Assembly: GCF_000285835.1 (NCBI RefSeq)
Contig: NZ_HE978600.1
Span: forward strand, 308,848-372,847
Source: Brevibacterium senegalense
Lineage (GTDB): Bacteria > Actinomycetota > Actinomycetes > Actinomycetales > Brevibacteriaceae
DNA length: 64,000 bases
Direction of reading: 5' to 3'
Position numbers and translations under genes: made by a program. Below, in pieces: positions 17,588-27,889 of this stretch. The notes under the pieces were generated by a model that saw only the letters and a program-made list of their open reading frames with translations, made no database searches and was not told where the DNA came from. Every line of letters starts with the position of its first letter. Position 1 is the first letter of the stretch.

Positions 17588-18406
17588 TCACCACCAGGTG
17601 TCGGCGGGCCCCGGCGGGGTGCGGCGCTTGTGCTCCGTGGACCGGTAGCGCTCGAGGATCGCGTGGGCGATGCCGTCCGCGACCTCGTGCCCCTCGAGGA
17701 AGTCGTCGATCTGCTCGTACGTGAGCCCCAGTGAGCTCTCGTCCGTCTGACCCGGCTGCTCGTCCAGCAGATCCGCGGTGGGCACCTTCCGCCACAGCCG
17801 GTCCGGGCTGCCCAGGGCCCTCAGCATGGCGGCGCCCTGTCGCTTCGTGAGCCCGGTGAGCGGCGCGACATCGACGGCGCCGTCCCCGTGCTTCGTGAAG
17901 AAGCCGGTGACGGCCTCCGCGGCGTGGTCCGTGCCCACGACGAGCGCCCCGCGGTCGCCGGCGATCGCGTACTGCGCGATCATCCGCATGCGCGCCTTCA
18001 CGTTGCCGCGGTGGAAGTCCGGCAGACGACGGCCGGTGGCCGTGTCGTGGGTCGCGACGAGGGCGTCCGTCGCAGGAGCGATGTCGACGTCCACGACCTC
18101 GTCCGGCCCGATGAAGTCGAGTGCGGCGTCCGCGTCCGCCGCGTCCGCCTGGACCCCGTAGGGCAGGCGGACGGCGATGAAGCGCGCCGCGGCACCCTGC
18201 TGGCGCAGGTCCTCGACCGCCAGCTGGCAGAGGCGGCCCGCCAGGCTGGAGTCCTGGCCGCCGGAGATCCCCAGGACCAGCCCCCGCGCGCCCGTCCGAC
18301 GCACGTACTCGACGAGGAAGCGGATCCGGCGCTCGACCTCACGATGGGGATCGAGCTCCGGCACGACGTGCAGCGCGGCACGGATGTCGTCGGGGATGAC
18401 GGGCAT
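17588..18406 (-). CDS. nadE: NH3-dependent NAD synthetase
   Basis: A 272-residue N-type ATP pyrophosphatase that amidates deamido-NAD with ammonia. The PP-loop is [18 protein letters not shown], and further signatures are [45 protein letters not shown] and [31 protein letters not shown]. It lacks the glutaminase domain of the long actinobacterial NadE of mycobacteria, so it is the ammonia-using type. It lies 30 nt downstream of leuS and is probably cotranscribed with it. Confidence 0.94.
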   Translation of the reverse strand: MPVIPDDIRAALHVVPELDPHREVERRIRFLVEYVRRTGARGLVLGISGGQDSSLAGRLCQLAVEDLRQQGAAARFIAVRLPYGVQADAADADAALDFIGPDEVVDVDIAPATDALVATHDTATGRRLPDFHRGNVKARMRMIAQYAIAGDRGALVVGTDHAAEAVTGFFTKHGDGAVDVAPLTGLTKRQGAAMLRALGSPDRLWRKVPTADLLDEQPGQTDESSLGLTYEQIDDFLEGHEVADGIAHAILERYRSTEHKRRTPPGPADTWW

Positions 18407-18436
18407 GGTGACCTCCTGACGTTCGACGGTCCGGAC

Positions 18437-21310
18437 TCAGGCGTCCGGGACGATGTTGACGAGCTTGGGTGCTCGCACGATGACCTTCCGCACGCCCGCA
18501 TCGCCCAGCGCCCGCCGGGCGCCGTCGGATTCCAGCGCCAGCGCCTCGAGCTCCGCCTCGCTGATGTCCGGGGACACGTCGAGGCGCGCGCGGACCTTGC
18601 CCTTGACCTGGACGACCGCGGTGACCGTGTCCGCCACGAGGTGCTGCGGGTCCGCCTGGGGGAACGATGCGTAGGCCAGCGAGGACTCGTGCCCCAGGCG
18701 CTCCCACAGCTCCTCCGCCAGGTGCGGGGCCAGTGGCGCCAGCATGAGGACGAGCGGTTCGATCGCCTCGCGCGGCACCGTCCCCTCCTTCGTGAGGTGG
18801 TTCGTCAGCACGATGAGCTTCGAGACGGCCGTGTTGTTGCGGAAGTGCTCGAGGTCGTCGCGGACGCCGGCGATCGTCTGGTGCAGGATGCGCAGGGTCG
18901 CAGTGTCCGCGCCCGTCTCGTCGACGCGCACGGCTCCCGTCGCCTCGTCGATGACGAGACGCCAGACGCGCTGCAGGAACCGGTGGGCGCCCACGACGGC
19001 GCGGGTCTCCCACGCGCGGGACACCTCCAGCGGGCCCATCGACATCTCGTAGACGCGGAAGGTGTCCGCACCGTACTGCTCGTACATCTCGTCCGGAGTC
19101 ACGACGTTCTTGAGCGACTTGCCCATCTTGCCGTACTCGCGGTTGACCTGCTGCCCGTCGTGCCACCACGTGGAGGTGCCGTCGTCCGCGACCCGCTCCT
19201 CGACCTCGTCCGCTGAGACGTACGCGCCGCGGGAGTCGGTGAACGCGTAGGCCTGGATGTACCCCTGGTTGATGAGCTTGTGGAACGGCTCGAACGACGA
19301 GGAGTGGCCCAGGTCGAAGAGGACCTTGTGCCAGAAGCGCGAGTACAGGAGGTGGAGCACAGCGTGCTCGACACCGCCCACGTACAGGTCCGCGCCGCCG
19401 GCGGGCTTGTGGGCGGTGGGGCCCAGCCAGTACTGCTCGTTCTCGCCCGCGACGAAGGCGTCCACGTTCGTCGGATCGGCATAGCGGAACTGGTACCAGG
19501 ACGAGCCCGCCCAGTTGGGCATCGTGTTCGTGTCGCGGCGGTAGGTCCGAGGCCCGTCGCCCAGATCCAGCTCGACCTCGACCCAGTCGCTGTTGCGGCT
19601 CAGCGGTGCCTCCGGCTCGCTGTCGACGTCGTCGGGCGCGAAGGTGCGCGGCGAGAAGTCCGGCACCTCCGGCAGGTCGACCGGCAGCATCTCGTCCGGG
19701 ATCGCGTGGGGCGCCCCGTCCTCGTCGTACACGATGGGGAACGGCTCGCCCCAGTAGCGCTGACGGGAGAACAGCCAGTCGCGCAGCCGGTACTGGGTCG
19801 ACGCCGTCGCCAGTCCGCGCGCCTCCAGCCACGCGAGCATCGCGGCCTTCGCCTCGTCGATCGAGGTGCCGTTCAGGTCGATGTCCGCGTTCGCGGAGTT
19901 GATCTTCGCGCCCTCGCCGGTGAAGACCGTGTCCTCGTCGTGGTCGGCGGGCGGCTGCACGGTGCGCCGGTACGGCAGGCCGAACGCCTTCGCGAAGTCC
20001 CAGTCGCGCGCGTCCTCTCCCGGCACGCCCATGACCGCACCGGTGCCGTAGTTCATGAGCACGTAGTCCGCGACGAAGACGGGCAGCGACTCGCCGGTCG
20101 CGGGGTTCTGCACCCGCGTGCCGGTGTACACACCGGTCTTCGTCCGGTCCTCCTGGCGCTGGGCAGAGGTCTTGGCCGCGGCCGCGCGCCGGTATGCGGC
20201 GATCGCCTGTGCGGGTGCGTCCCCGTCTCCGCGCCAGGCCGCGGGCACGTCGTCCGCCCACTGCTCGACGGTCAGCTCGTCGACCAGCGGGTGCTCCGGC
20301 GACAGGACCAGGTACGTCGTGCCGAACAGGGTGTCCGCGCGCGTCGTGTAGACCTCGATCTCCCGGTGGTCCACGGGGAACCGGATGAGCGCGCCGGTCG
20401 AGCGGCCGATCCAGTTGCGCTGCATCTGCTTGACCGCGTCCGGCCAGTCGACCAGGTCCAGGTCGTCGGCCAGCCGGTCCGCGTACGCGGTGATGCGCAT
20501 GTTCCACTGGCGCAGCGTGCGGGTGAAGACGGGGAAGTTGCCGCGCTCGGAACGCCCCTCCGCCGTCACCTCCTCGTTCGCCAGGACGGTGCCCAGTCCC
20601 GGGCACCAGTTGACCGGGGAGTCGGAGATGTAGGCGAGCCGGTGCTCCTGGAGCACGTCCTCACGCTGCGCGGGGGTCAGTTCCGCCCACGCCCGATCAC
20701 GGCCCGTGTCGCGGCCGGCCTCGAACTGCCGGACCAGGGTCTCGATGGGGCGGGCCGCACCGGCGCCGTCCCCGGCCTCGGGGTCGTACCAGCTGTTGAA
20801 GATCTGCAGGAAGATCCACTGCGTCCACCGCACGAACTCCGGGTCCGTCGTGGAGAAGGTGCGGTCCGCGTCATGGCCCAGGCCCAGCCGCGACAGCTGG
20901 CGGCGCATGTTCGCGATGTTCTCCTCTGTCGTCACCCGGGGATGCTGCCCCGTCTGGACGGCGTACTGCTCCGCCGGCAGGCCGAACGAGTCGTACCCCA
21001 GCGCGTGCATGACGTTGTGGCCGCGCATCCGGTGGTAGCGGGCGTAGACGTCCGTCGCGAGGTAGCCCAGCGGGTGCCCCACGTGCAGGCCGCGACCGGA
21101 CGGGTAGGGGAACATGTCCATGAGGTAGACGTGCTCCCGGTCGCCTGCCGGGCGGTCCGGGGCGGCCTGTGCCAGGTCGCCCACGGGATTGGGCGCGGCG
21201 AACGTCTTCTCCTGGGCCCACCGCTGCTGCCACCGGCGCTCGATCCGATCTGCGAGCTGGGCGTCGTACCGGTGGTCGACGGGGCTCGTCTGGTCGGAGG
21301 CTGCGGTCAT
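18437..21310 (-). CDS. leuS: Leucyl-tRNA synthetase
   Basis: A 957-residue class I synthetase. The HIGH-type motif is [16 protein letters not shown] and the KMSKS-type loop is [16 protein letters not shown], as in other actinobacterial LeuRS. The CP1 editing domain includes [20 protein letters not shown], and the anticodon-binding and C-terminal domains are complete. ATG 21310 is used because MTAASDQ leads into the conserved region and AGGATC lies upstream. A -10 box TAGGAT (21354-21349) predicts a leader of about 30 nt, too short for a T-box. Confidence 0.97.
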   Translation of the reverse strand: MTAASDQTSPVDHRYDAQLADRIERRWQQRWAQEKTFAAPNPVGDLAQAAPDRPAGDREHVYLMDMFPYPSGRGLHVGHPLGYLATDVYARYHRMRGHNVMHALGYDSFGLPAEQYAVQTGQHPRVTTEENIANMRRQLSRLGLGHDADRTFSTTDPEFVRWTQWIFLQIFNSWYDPEAGDGAGAARPIETLVRQFEAGRDTGRDRAWAELTPAQREDVLQEHRLAYISDSPVNWCPGLGTVLANEEVTAEGRSERGNFPVFTRTLRQWNMRITAYADRLADDLDLVDWPDAVKQMQRNWIGRSTGALIRFPVDHREIEVYTTRADTLFGTTYLVLSPEHPLVDELTVEQWADDVPAAWRGDGDAPAQAIAAYRRAAAAKTSAQRQEDRTKTGVYTGTRVQNPATGESLPVFVADYVLMNYGTGAVMGVPGEDARDWDFAKAFGLPYRRTVQPPADHDEDTVFTGEGAKINSANADIDLNGTSIDEAKAAMLAWLEARGLATASTQYRLRDWLFSRQRYWGEPFPIVYDEDGAPHAIPDEMLPVDLPEVPDFSPRTFAPDDVDSEPEAPLSRNSDWVEVELDLGDGPRTYRRDTNTMPNWAGSSWYQFRYADPTNVDAFVAGENEQYWLGPTAHKPAGGADLYVGGVEHAVLHLLYSRFWHKVLFDLGHSSSFEPFHKLINQGYIQAYAFTDSRGAYVSADEVEERVADDGTSTWWHDGQQVNREYGKMGKSLKNVVTPDEMYEQYGADTFRVYEMSMGPLEVSRAWETRAVVGAHRFLQRVWRLVIDEATGAVRVDETGADTATLRILHQTIAGVRDDLEHFRNNTAVSKLIVLTNHLTKEGTVPREAIEPLVLMLAPLAPHLAEELWERLGHESSLAYASFPQADPQHLVADTVTAVVQVKGKVRARLDVSPDISEAELEALALESDGARRALGDAGVRKVIVRAPKLVNIVPDA

Positions 21311-21402
21311 CGGTGGGATCCTTCCGGGTCGGGGCGGGAGACTGCTCCATCCTAGACCTCCGAGTCCCGGCACGACGATTAGTGACGGAGGTTACGTCCC
21401 CG

Positions 21403-21408
21403 TAGGAT
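21403..21408 (+). promoter_or_regulatory. -10 box for fadD-like gene
   Basis: TAGGAT here implies a transcript start near 21415 and a leader of about 60 nt. The divergent leuS promoter carries the same hexamer at 21354-21349. Confidence 0.5.
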
Positions 21409-21475
21409 GAGGCCAGCGGCCGACCATCCACCGGCACCCGTCAGACTTCCGCAGCAGACGCAGAGAGGCACAGAC

Positions 21476-23296
21476 ATGGCTTCGATCACCATGCCCCAGA
21501 CCACGACGACGGGAGAGGGCATCGACTTCCGCGTCGGACAGTCGACCACCGACGTCCTGCTGGAGCGCATCCAGGCCGATCCGCAGGCGCCCCTCATGCT
21601 CCGCCCCGCCGGCGACAGCACCTGGTCGGAGGTCTCCGGAGCGCAGTTCCTGGACGACGTCACCTCCGTGGCGAAGGGCCTGCTGGCCGCCGGCCTGGAG
21701 TCCGGCGGTCGCGTCGCGCTCTTCGGGTCGACCGCCTATGAGTGGACGCTCTGCGACTACGCGATCTGGTTCGCCGGTGGCGTCACCGTCCCCTTCTACG
21801 ACTCCTCCTCCGCGGACCAGCTGGCCTGGATGATCACGGACGCGGACGTGAGCTACGCGCTGGTCCAGTCCGACGACCACGCGCTGCGCGCGCGTGCCGG
21901 GGCGCAGGAGGCGGGCATCCCCGCCGGTCGCGTGCCGGTCTGGATCTACGGAACGGGCGGCCTCGACGAGTTGCGCGAGATGGGGTCGGCCATCACGGAC
22001 GACGAGCTGGAGGCCCGCCGCGCGCAGGTCACCGGTGACTCCGTCGCGACCCTCATTTACACCTCCGGCACGACCGGCCGGTCGAAGGGCTGCGTCCTGA
22101 CGCACGGCAACTTCGTCCAGACCGTCGCGGGCGCTCAGCAGCACGTCCCCGCGGTCTTCGCCCCCGGCAGCGTCTGCCTCCTCTTCCTCCCCCTGGCCCA
22201 CGTGTTCGCCCGGTTCGTCCAGGTGCTCGCCATCAACGTGGGCAGCGTGCTCGCCCACACCTCCGACCTCACGCGGCTGACGGACACGTTCAGCGAGGTG
22301 AAGCCCACGTACATCCTGGGCGTGCCCCGCGTGTTCGAGAAGGTCTTCAACTCCGCCCGCGCGAAGGCCGAAGGCGACCGGAAGGGCGCGATCTTCGGTG
22401 CCGCGCAAGCGACCGCGGTCGCGTACTCCCGCGCTCTGGACGAGGGCGGCCCCTCGCTCCCCCTCAAGCTGCGCCACGCGCTGTTCGACAGGCTCGTCTA
22501 CTCGAAGCTGCGGACCGTCATGGGCGGCGAGCTGCAGTACGCCGTGTCCGGCGGCGGGCCGCTGGGCGAGCACCTGGGCCACTTCTACCGCGGCATCGGC
22601 GTGGAGATCATCGAGGGCTACGGCCTCACGGAGACGACCGCGCCCGTGACGGTCAACGTGCCCACCGACGCGCGGATCGGCACCGTGGGCAAGCCGCTGC
22701 CCGGCTGCACCGTCGCGATCGCCCCCGACGGCGAGGTGCTCGCCCAGGGCGTGAGCGTCTTCCAGGAGTACTGGAAGAACCCCGAGGCCACCGCGGACAC
22801 CTTCTACGACGACTGGCTGCGCACGGGCGACATCGGTGAGATCGACGGGGACGGCTTCTTGCGCATCACCGGTCGCAAGAAGGAGCTCATCGTCACGTCC
22901 TCCGGGAAGAACGTCGCGCCGGCCCCGCTGGAGGACGAGCTGCGCCGCCACCCCCTCATCGCGCACCCGGTCGTCGTGGGCGACAACAGGAACTTCATCT
23001 CCGCGCTCGTCTTCCTGGATGCGGAGATGATGCCCGGCTGGCTGTCCAACCGCGGCATGCGCGCGGACATGACGATCGAGGAGGCCGTCACGAACTCGGC
23101 CGTCCACGACTCGATCGCACAGGAGATCGATCGGGTGAACGACAGAGTCTCGCGGGCGGAGTCGATCCGCGAGTTCCGCCTGGTCCCCGCGGTCCTGAGC
23201 GAGGAGAACGGCTATCTGTCCGCGAAGCAGTCCGTCAAGCGCCACCTCGTGACGAAGGACTTCGCGGAGTACCTCGACGACATCTACGGCGCCTGA
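21476..23296 (+). CDS. Long-chain fatty-acid-CoA ligase (FadD15-like)
   Basis: A 606-residue AMP-forming acyl-CoA synthetase. The ATP loop is YTSGTTGRSKGCVLTHGN; other core motifs are EGYGLTETTAPVTVN, DDWLRTGDIGEIDGDGFLRITGRKKELIVTSSGKNVAP and the C-terminal lysine region ENGYLSAKQSVKRHLV. This long-chain type lies closest to mycobacterial FadD15 in layout. It activates free fatty acids for beta-oxidation or lipid synthesis. The ATG at 21476 is preferred over an upstream in-frame ATG because of spacing from the GAGAGG stretch and the promoter. Confidence 0.92.
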   Translation: MASITMPQTTTTGEGIDFRVGQSTTDVLLERIQADPQAPLMLRPAGDSTWSEVSGAQFLDDVTSVAKGLLAAGLESGGRVALFGSTAYEWTLCDYAIWFAGGVTVPFYDSSSADQLAWMITDADVSYALVQSDDHALRARAGAQEAGIPAGRVPVWIYGTGGLDELREMGSAITDDELEARRAQVTGDSVATLIYTSGTTGRSKGCVLTHGNFVQTVAGAQQHVPAVFAPGSVCLLFLPLAHVFARFVQVLAINVGSVLAHTSDLTRLTDTFSEVKPTYILGVPRVFEKVFNSARAKAEGDRKGAIFGAAQATAVAYSRALDEGGPSLPLKLRHALFDRLVYSKLRTVMGGELQYAVSGGGPLGEHLGHFYRGIGVEIIEGYGLTETTAPVTVNVPTDARIGTVGKPLPGCTVAIAPDGEVLAQGVSVFQEYWKNPEATADTFYDDWLRTGDIGEIDGDGFLRITGRKKELIVTSSGKNVAPAPLEDELRRHPLIAHPVVVGDNRNFISALVFLDAEMMPGWLSNRGMRADMTIEEAVTNSAVHDSIAQEIDRVNDRVSRAESIREFRLVPAVLSEENGYLSAKQSVKRHLVTKDFAEYLDDIYGA

Positions 23297-23366
23297 GCGG
23301 ACACGACCGACCCGCCGCTGCCGACCCACCGCTACAGTCGGGAGCACCAGAGGGAAGGAGACCACC

Positions 23367-24422
23367 GTGTCCGAGCAGACGACCGACCCGCACACCACCC
23401 GCGGGAACTACATCTCCCAGGGACAGGAGTTCACGCGGGACACGAACTACATCGAGGACCGGATCCTCGATGATCCGCAGGCGCAGTGGCCGGTCGAGGC
23501 CGGTCGCTACCGCCTCATCGCCGCGCGGGCGTGCCCCTGGGCCAACCGCACGATGATCGTCCGGCGCCTGCTGGGCCTGGAGGACGCGATCTCCCTGGGC
23601 ATGCCGGGACCCACGCACGACGTCCGGTCGTGGACGTTCGACCTGGACCCCGGCGGAGTGGACCCTGTGCTGGGCATCGAGCGCCTGCAGCAGGCCTTCT
23701 TCGCCCGGTTCCGCGACTATCCGCGCGGCATCACGGTCCCCGCGATCGTCGACGTCCCCACCGGTGCGGTCGTGACGAACGACTTCCCCCAGATCACTCT
23801 CGACTTCTCCTCACAGTGGACGCGCTTCCACCGCGACGGCGCACCGGACCTGTACCCGGAGACGCTGCGGGAGGAGATGGACCCGCTCATGCGGCTCATC
23901 TACACGGAGATCAACAACGGGGTCTACCGGTGCGGCTTCGCCGGCGGCCAGGAGGCGTACAAGTCCGCATTCGACCGCCTCTTCACCGCGCTCGACACGA
24001 TCGAGGAGCGCCTCACGACCCGACGGTTCCTCATGGGCGACCGCATCACGGAGGCGGACGTCCGCCTCTTCACGACGCTCGCCCGCTTCGACGCCGTCTA
24101 CTACTCGCACTTCAAGTGCAACCGGCAGCGCCTGTCCGATTTCCCCGCGCTGTGGGGCTACGCCCGCGATCTGTTCGCCACACCGGGGTTCGGCGACACC
24201 GTCGACTTCCAGCAGATCAAGGAGCACTACTACATCGTCCACGAGGACATCAATCCCACCCGCGTCGTCCCGGTGGGTCCGGACCTGTCCGGCTGGCTCG
24301 AGCCGCACGGGCGCGAGTCGCTTGCGGACACCCCGCCGTTCGGCGACGGCACCCCGCCCGAGGCCCCCAGGCCCCACGAGGTCGTCCCGCCCGCGCACAC
24401 CCCGCAGGCCTGGATCGACTGA
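23367..24422 (+). CDS. Glutathionyl-hydroquinone reductase-type (Omega GST-like) protein
   Basis: A 351-residue protein of the YqjG/ECM4/PcpF group (Xi-class GST). The catalytic cysteine sits in RACPWANRT (residues about 54-62). Further family features are MPGPTHDVRSWTFD, ITVPAIVD, TNDFPQITLDFS, YEIN-type YTEINNGVYRCGFAGGQEAY and ITEADVRLFTTLARFDAVYYSHFKCN. Family members reduce S-glutathionyl hydroquinones. Actinobacteria generally use mycothiol, so an S-mycothionyl substrate is likely but inferred. GTG 23367 has AAGGAG upstream and a TACAGT -10 about 30 nt before it. A Pro-rich tail of about 50 residues ends the protein. Confidence 0.88.
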   Translation: MSEQTTDPHTTRGNYISQGQEFTRDTNYIEDRILDDPQAQWPVEAGRYRLIAARACPWANRTMIVRRLLGLEDAISLGMPGPTHDVRSWTFDLDPGGVDPVLGIERLQQAFFARFRDYPRGITVPAIVDVPTGAVVTNDFPQITLDFSSQWTRFHRDGAPDLYPETLREEMDPLMRLIYTEINNGVYRCGFAGGQEAYKSAFDRLFTALDTIEERLTTRRFLMGDRITEADVRLFTTLARFDAVYYSHFKCNRQRLSDFPALWGYARDLFATPGFGDTVDFQQIKEHYYIVHEDINPTRVVPVGPDLSGWLEPHGRESLADTPPFGDGTPPEAPRPHEVVPPAHTPQAWID

Positions 24423-24425
24423 GCT

Positions 24426-25145
24426 TCAGTCCGCCGCAGGCCCTTCCCCCGGATCCGCGCCCTGCCGGGCGCGGGTCCGGCGGACCCGCTTCACGATCCA
24501 CCAGACGACGGCCGCGCCCACGACGACGACGACGGCCTTCTGGAACCAGCCGGCGTAGGTCTCGATGATCGCGTAGTTCTCGCCCACCCAGAATCCCAGC
24601 ACGACGAACACGGTGTTCCAGATGAGGGAGCCGGACATCGTGAGGAGGATGAAGGTGCTCTGACTCATCCGCTCGATGCCGGCGGGGATGGAGATGAGCG
24701 AGCGGAAGATCGGGATCATGCGTCCGAAGAAGACGGCCTTCTTCCCGTGCCGTGAGAACCACGCGACGGTCCGGTCGACGTCCGCGGGGTCGACCAGCGG
24801 CAGCTTCGCCGCCCAGCCGGTGATCCGCTCGTGGCCGAAGGCGCGTCCCACCCAGTAGAGGACGATCGCGCCCACGACGGATCCGATCGTCGCCCACGCG
24901 ATCGCGGAGATGAGGCTCATCTCCCCCAGACTGGCGGTGAATCCGGCCAGCGGCAGGATGAGCTCGCTGGGGATGGGCGGGAAGAGGTTCTCGAGTGCGA
25001 CGAGCAGCCCCACCCCGGGCGCTCCCAGCATCTCCATGACCGTGACCACCCACTCCGTGAACCGGTCCATGAAGGACGTGCCCTGCGCGGCCGGGTCCTC
25101 CACTGCGACGAGGATCCGGGACAGGTGTGCCGTCGTGACGCTCAT
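24426..25145 (-). CDS. DedA/VTT-domain membrane protein
   Basis: A 239-residue polytopic protein of the DedA (VTT/SNARE-associated) family, proposed half-transporters or lipid scramblases needed for envelope homeostasis. Motifs are ENLFPPIPSELILPLAGF (the conserved Glu and Pro-rich reentrant region), GAIVLYWVGRAFG, FGRMIPIFRSLISIPAGI and GSLIWN. The ATG at 25145 follows a TATGCT box by 6 nt, so the mRNA is probably leaderless; a longer upstream frame has no homology. The stop lies 3 nt from that of the convergent quinone reductase gene. Confidence 0.9.
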   Translation of the reverse strand: MSVTTAHLSRILVAVEDPAAQGTSFMDRFTEWVVTVMEMLGAPGVGLLVALENLFPPIPSELILPLAGFTASLGEMSLISAIAWATIGSVVGAIVLYWVGRAFGHERITGWAAKLPLVDPADVDRTVAWFSRHGKKAVFFGRMIPIFRSLISIPAGIERMSQSTFILLTMSGSLIWNTVFVVLGFWVGENYAIIETYAGWFQKAVVVVVGAAVVWWIVKRVRRTRARQGADPGEGPAAD

Positions 25146-25151
25146 GCGGCC

Positions 25152-25157
25152 AGCATA
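25152..25157 (-). promoter_or_regulatory. -10 box for leaderless DedA-family transcript
   Basis: TATGCT on the minus strand ends 6 nt before ATG 25145. It is divergent from the YihY promoter about 95 bp away. Confidence 0.58.
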
Positions 25158-25249
25158 GGGGCTGGACCCGGGTGGCCCCCACACGCGCGTGTCAGCCTGC
25201 GTGCGCGACGCGGGGCCGCGGTTGACCTCCGAAGTCCGATTCCCGCACG

Positions 25250-25255
25250 TAGGAT
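25250..25255 (+). promoter_or_regulatory. -10 box for leaderless YihY-family transcript
   Basis: TAGGAT ends 7 nt before ATG 25263. A TTGACC at 25222-25227 is 22 bp away, too far for a standard -35. Confidence 0.58.
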
Positions 25256-25262
25256 GGCAGGC

Positions 25263-26339
25263 ATGACCGCCACTGCGCACGCATCCGACAGGATCCTCAC
25301 GACGTCGAAGCGGGCCGCGGGACAGGGCGCCGCCCAGCAGCTCCTGCGCCGACCCGTGGTCGCCCACCTGCAGCAGACGCTCGCCCGCTACGGCGACCGG
25401 CTGGGCAACCAGTTCGCCGCCGCGATCACCTACTTCCTGGTGCTCGCGCTCATCCCCATCCTCATGTTCGCGTTCTCCGCACTGGGCTTCTTCCTCGAGG
25501 TGGTCCGTCCGGATCTCATGGGGGTCGTGAGCGACCAGATCGCGTCCGTGGGCGGCAGTCCCCAGATCGTCGACATGCTCCAGCAGTTCCTGAGCGGCTG
25601 GCGCGGAGTGGGCATCGTCGCGATCCTGTCCGCGCTGTACACCGCGCAGGGGTTCATGGGGAACCTCAAGGACGCGGTGCGCTCGCAGCTGTCCGACGAG
25701 GGCGTGCAGAAGGATCAGGACGGGTTCGTCCCGCGCGTCGTCAACAACACGCTCACCCTGCTCGTCGTGCTAGTGGGCGCGGGCCTCGCGGTCGCGCTCA
25801 CGATCGTGTCGTCGAGCCTCCGGTCCGTCATCGTCCGGTGGCTGGAGCTGCCGGGCTGGATGGGCCCGGTCTTCCAGCTGGTCCCGCTGCTCGTGTCCGT
25901 CGGCACCTTCTGGGTCCTGCTGTTCGTCGTCTTCACCCTGCTGCCGTCGGAGTCCATCGAGGCGCGGACGAAGGTGAAGGGCGCCCTCATCGGCGCGATC
26001 GCCCTCGCCCTCATCGTCCGCTTCGCGACACTGCTCATCGACATGTTCTCCGGCTCCCCCACGGCCGCCCTCTTCGGCCCCGTCATCGCGATCATGCTGT
26101 CGCTCAACATCGTCGCCCGCATCATCCTCATGGTCGCGGCGTGGATGGGCACCGCGGACGACCACTCGATGTTCCAGCAGGTCGTGACCGCGGCGGACTC
26201 CGGCGCGGACCCCCGCCTCACGGCACCGCCGCACGAGGACAGCGCTGCGGAGACCGCGATGACCTTCATCGCCGCCGCCGGGCTCATCGCCCTCACGATC
26301 GTGGGCTTCAACCGCCTCCAGCAGCGCGACGGCGACTGA
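25263..26339 (+). CDS. YihY/BrkB family inner-membrane protein
   Basis: A 358-residue polytopic protein of the YihY (UPF0761, formerly RNase BN) family. About six membrane segments are present, with RYGDRLGNQFAAAITYFLVLALIP at the start and the ALYTAQGFMGNLKDAVRSQL helix in the middle. One extra C-terminal hydrophobic segment (AMTFIAAAGLIALTIVGF) follows. The biochemical role is unproven; it is not an RNase. ATG 25263 is supported by the leaderless promoter and by loss of homology upstream. Confidence 0.88.
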   Translation: MTATAHASDRILTTSKRAAGQGAAQQLLRRPVVAHLQQTLARYGDRLGNQFAAAITYFLVLALIPILMFAFSALGFFLEVVRPDLMGVVSDQIASVGGSPQIVDMLQQFLSGWRGVGIVAILSALYTAQGFMGNLKDAVRSQLSDEGVQKDQDGFVPRVVNNTLTLLVVLVGAGLAVALTIVSSSLRSVIVRWLELPGWMGPVFQLVPLLVSVGTFWVLLFVVFTLLPSESIEARTKVKGALIGAIALALIVRFATLLIDMFSGSPTAALFGPVIAIMLSLNIVARIILMVAAWMGTADDHSMFQQVVTAADSGADPRLTAPPHEDSAAETAMTFIAAAGLIALTIVGFNRLQQRDGD

Positions 26340-26384
26340 ACCCGCCCGGCACCGGTCGCCTCCGCCCCCGCGGCCGGGCGTGCG

Positions 26385-26390
26385 TAGAAT
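26385..26390 (+). promoter_or_regulatory. -10 box for gap
   Basis: TAGAAT here predicts a leader of about 30 nt carrying GAAAGGG before the TTG start at 26428. Confidence 0.5.
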
Positions 26391-26427
26391 GGGCCGGACA
26401 CCACCGTGGAGTGAAAGGGTTCGTCTC

Positions 26428-27870
26428 TTGACCGACCAGATCGAGGCCGCCGCCCAGTCGTGGGCCGCCAAGCAGCGCGCAGCGGAGGGGCTGATCCCCC
26501 TCGTGGGCAGCCTGTACCGCGAGAACGACGTCCTGCTGACCGTGTACGGACGCAGTCTTCTCAACAAGTCCGTCACCGGGATCATCAAGGCGCACCGCTA
26601 CGCGCGCCACTTCGACGGCGTCGAGCTGGACCTGGACGAGACGCTCGCGGTCGCGCAGCAGCTGGCGGAGCTGGACCCGGGTCCCAGCACGATCGACCTG
26701 GGCCGTCTGGCGGCCTCCGTCCGGACCGGCGGCGACGTCGCCTCGGTGCTGGCGGAGCAGCTCGCCGAGGTCGTGGGCGCCACCGCGTCCGCGGACGCCG
26801 GCCCGCGCGACGTCGTCCTCTACGGCTTCGGCCGGATCGGCCGACTCCTGGCCCGCATCCTCATCGACCGCGCCGGCGGCACCGGTCTGCGCCTGCGCGC
26901 GATCGTCGTGCGCCGCAGCGGCAAGGGCGGCGAGGACATCGTCAAGCGCGCCTCCCTGCTGCGCCGCGACTCCGTGCACGGGAAGTTCGACGGCACGATC
27001 GTCGTCGACCAGGAGAACGAGACGATCCTCGCGAACGGCACGCTCATCCAGGTCATCTACTCGGACGACCCGTCGACCGTCGACTACACCGCGCACGGCA
27101 TCGACGACGCGATCATCGTCGACAACACGGGCATCTGGCGCGATGACGCGGGGCTGCGGAAGCATCTGGCCAGCCCCGGCGCCTCGAAGGTCATCCTGAC
27201 CGCGCCCGGCAAGGGCGAGGTGAAGAACATCGTCTTCGGTGTCAACTCCGATGCGATCGCCCCGGAGGACACCGTCCTCTCCGCCGCGTCCTGCACGACG
27301 AACGCGATCACCCCGGTCCTCAAGGTGCTGAACGACGAGTTCGGCGTGGTGAACGGACACGTCGAGACGGTCCACTCGTTCACGAACGACCAGAACCTCA
27401 TCGACAACTACCACAAGGGCTCGCGCCGCGGTCGCGCCGCCGGACTCAACATGGTGCTGACGGAGACGGGCGCCGCGAAGGCCGTCGCGAAGGCCCTGCC
27501 GGAGTTCGCGGGCAAGCTGTCCGGCAACGCCATCCGCGTGCCCACCCCCAATGTGTCGATGGCGGTCCTCAACCTCAACCTCGAGCGCGCGACGACCGTC
27601 GAGGAGCTCAACACGTTCCTGCGGAACACCTCGCTGCACTCGCCCATGCGCAACCAGATCGACTACATCGCCTCGCCCGAGGTCGTGTCGACGGACCTCG
27701 TGGGCTCGAAGCGCGCCGGCGTGGTCGACGGCCTTGCGACGATCGTCGACGGCGACCGCGTCGTCGTGTACGTCTGGTACGACAACGAGTTCGGCTACTC
27801 GTGCCAGGTCATCCGCTGCGTCGCGCAGATGGCGGGCCTGGACATGCCGTCGCTGCCGGCCCTGTCCTGA
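26428..27870 (+). CDS. gapB: Glyceraldehyde-3-phosphate dehydrogenase, long GapB type
   Basis: A 480-residue GAPDH, about 145 residues longer than the glycolytic enzyme. Residues 1-125 form a helical N-terminal extension. Then VVLYGFGRIGRLLARIL starts the NAD(P)-binding domain, with the catalytic cysteine in SAASCTTNAITPV and the C-terminal YDNEFGYSCQVIRC. It matches in length and layout the GapB/GapX protein of corynebacteria (480 residues), which favours the gluconeogenic direction and NADP. The start is TTG at 26428. It is followed 19 nt later by glpK, linking glycerol entry to triose-phosphate metabolism. Confidence 0.9.
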   Translation: MTDQIEAAAQSWAAKQRAAEGLIPLVGSLYRENDVLLTVYGRSLLNKSVTGIIKAHRYARHFDGVELDLDETLAVAQQLAELDPGPSTIDLGRLAASVRTGGDVASVLAEQLAEVVGATASADAGPRDVVLYGFGRIGRLLARILIDRAGGTGLRLRAIVVRRSGKGGEDIVKRASLLRRDSVHGKFDGTIVVDQENETILANGTLIQVIYSDDPSTVDYTAHGIDDAIIVDNTGIWRDDAGLRKHLASPGASKVILTAPGKGEVKNIVFGVNSDAIAPEDTVLSAASCTTNAITPVLKVLNDEFGVVNGHVETVHSFTNDQNLIDNYHKGSRRGRAAGLNMVLTETGAAKAVAKALPEFAGKLSGNAIRVPTPNVSMAVLNLNLERATTVEELNTFLRNTSLHSPMRNQIDYIASPEVVSTDLVGSKRAGVVDGLATIVDGDRVVVYVWYDNEFGYSCQVIRCVAQMAGLDMPSLPALS

Positions 27871-27889
27871 CCATTCCCCCGGTGCTCCC

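Noticed and set aside
21311..21354. T-box leader for leuS
   Set aside because: The predicted leader is only about 30 nt and lacks T-box motifs.
25222..25255. TTGACC as the -35 of the YihY gene
   Set aside because: The 22-bp distance to TAGGAT is too long for a standard promoter spacer.
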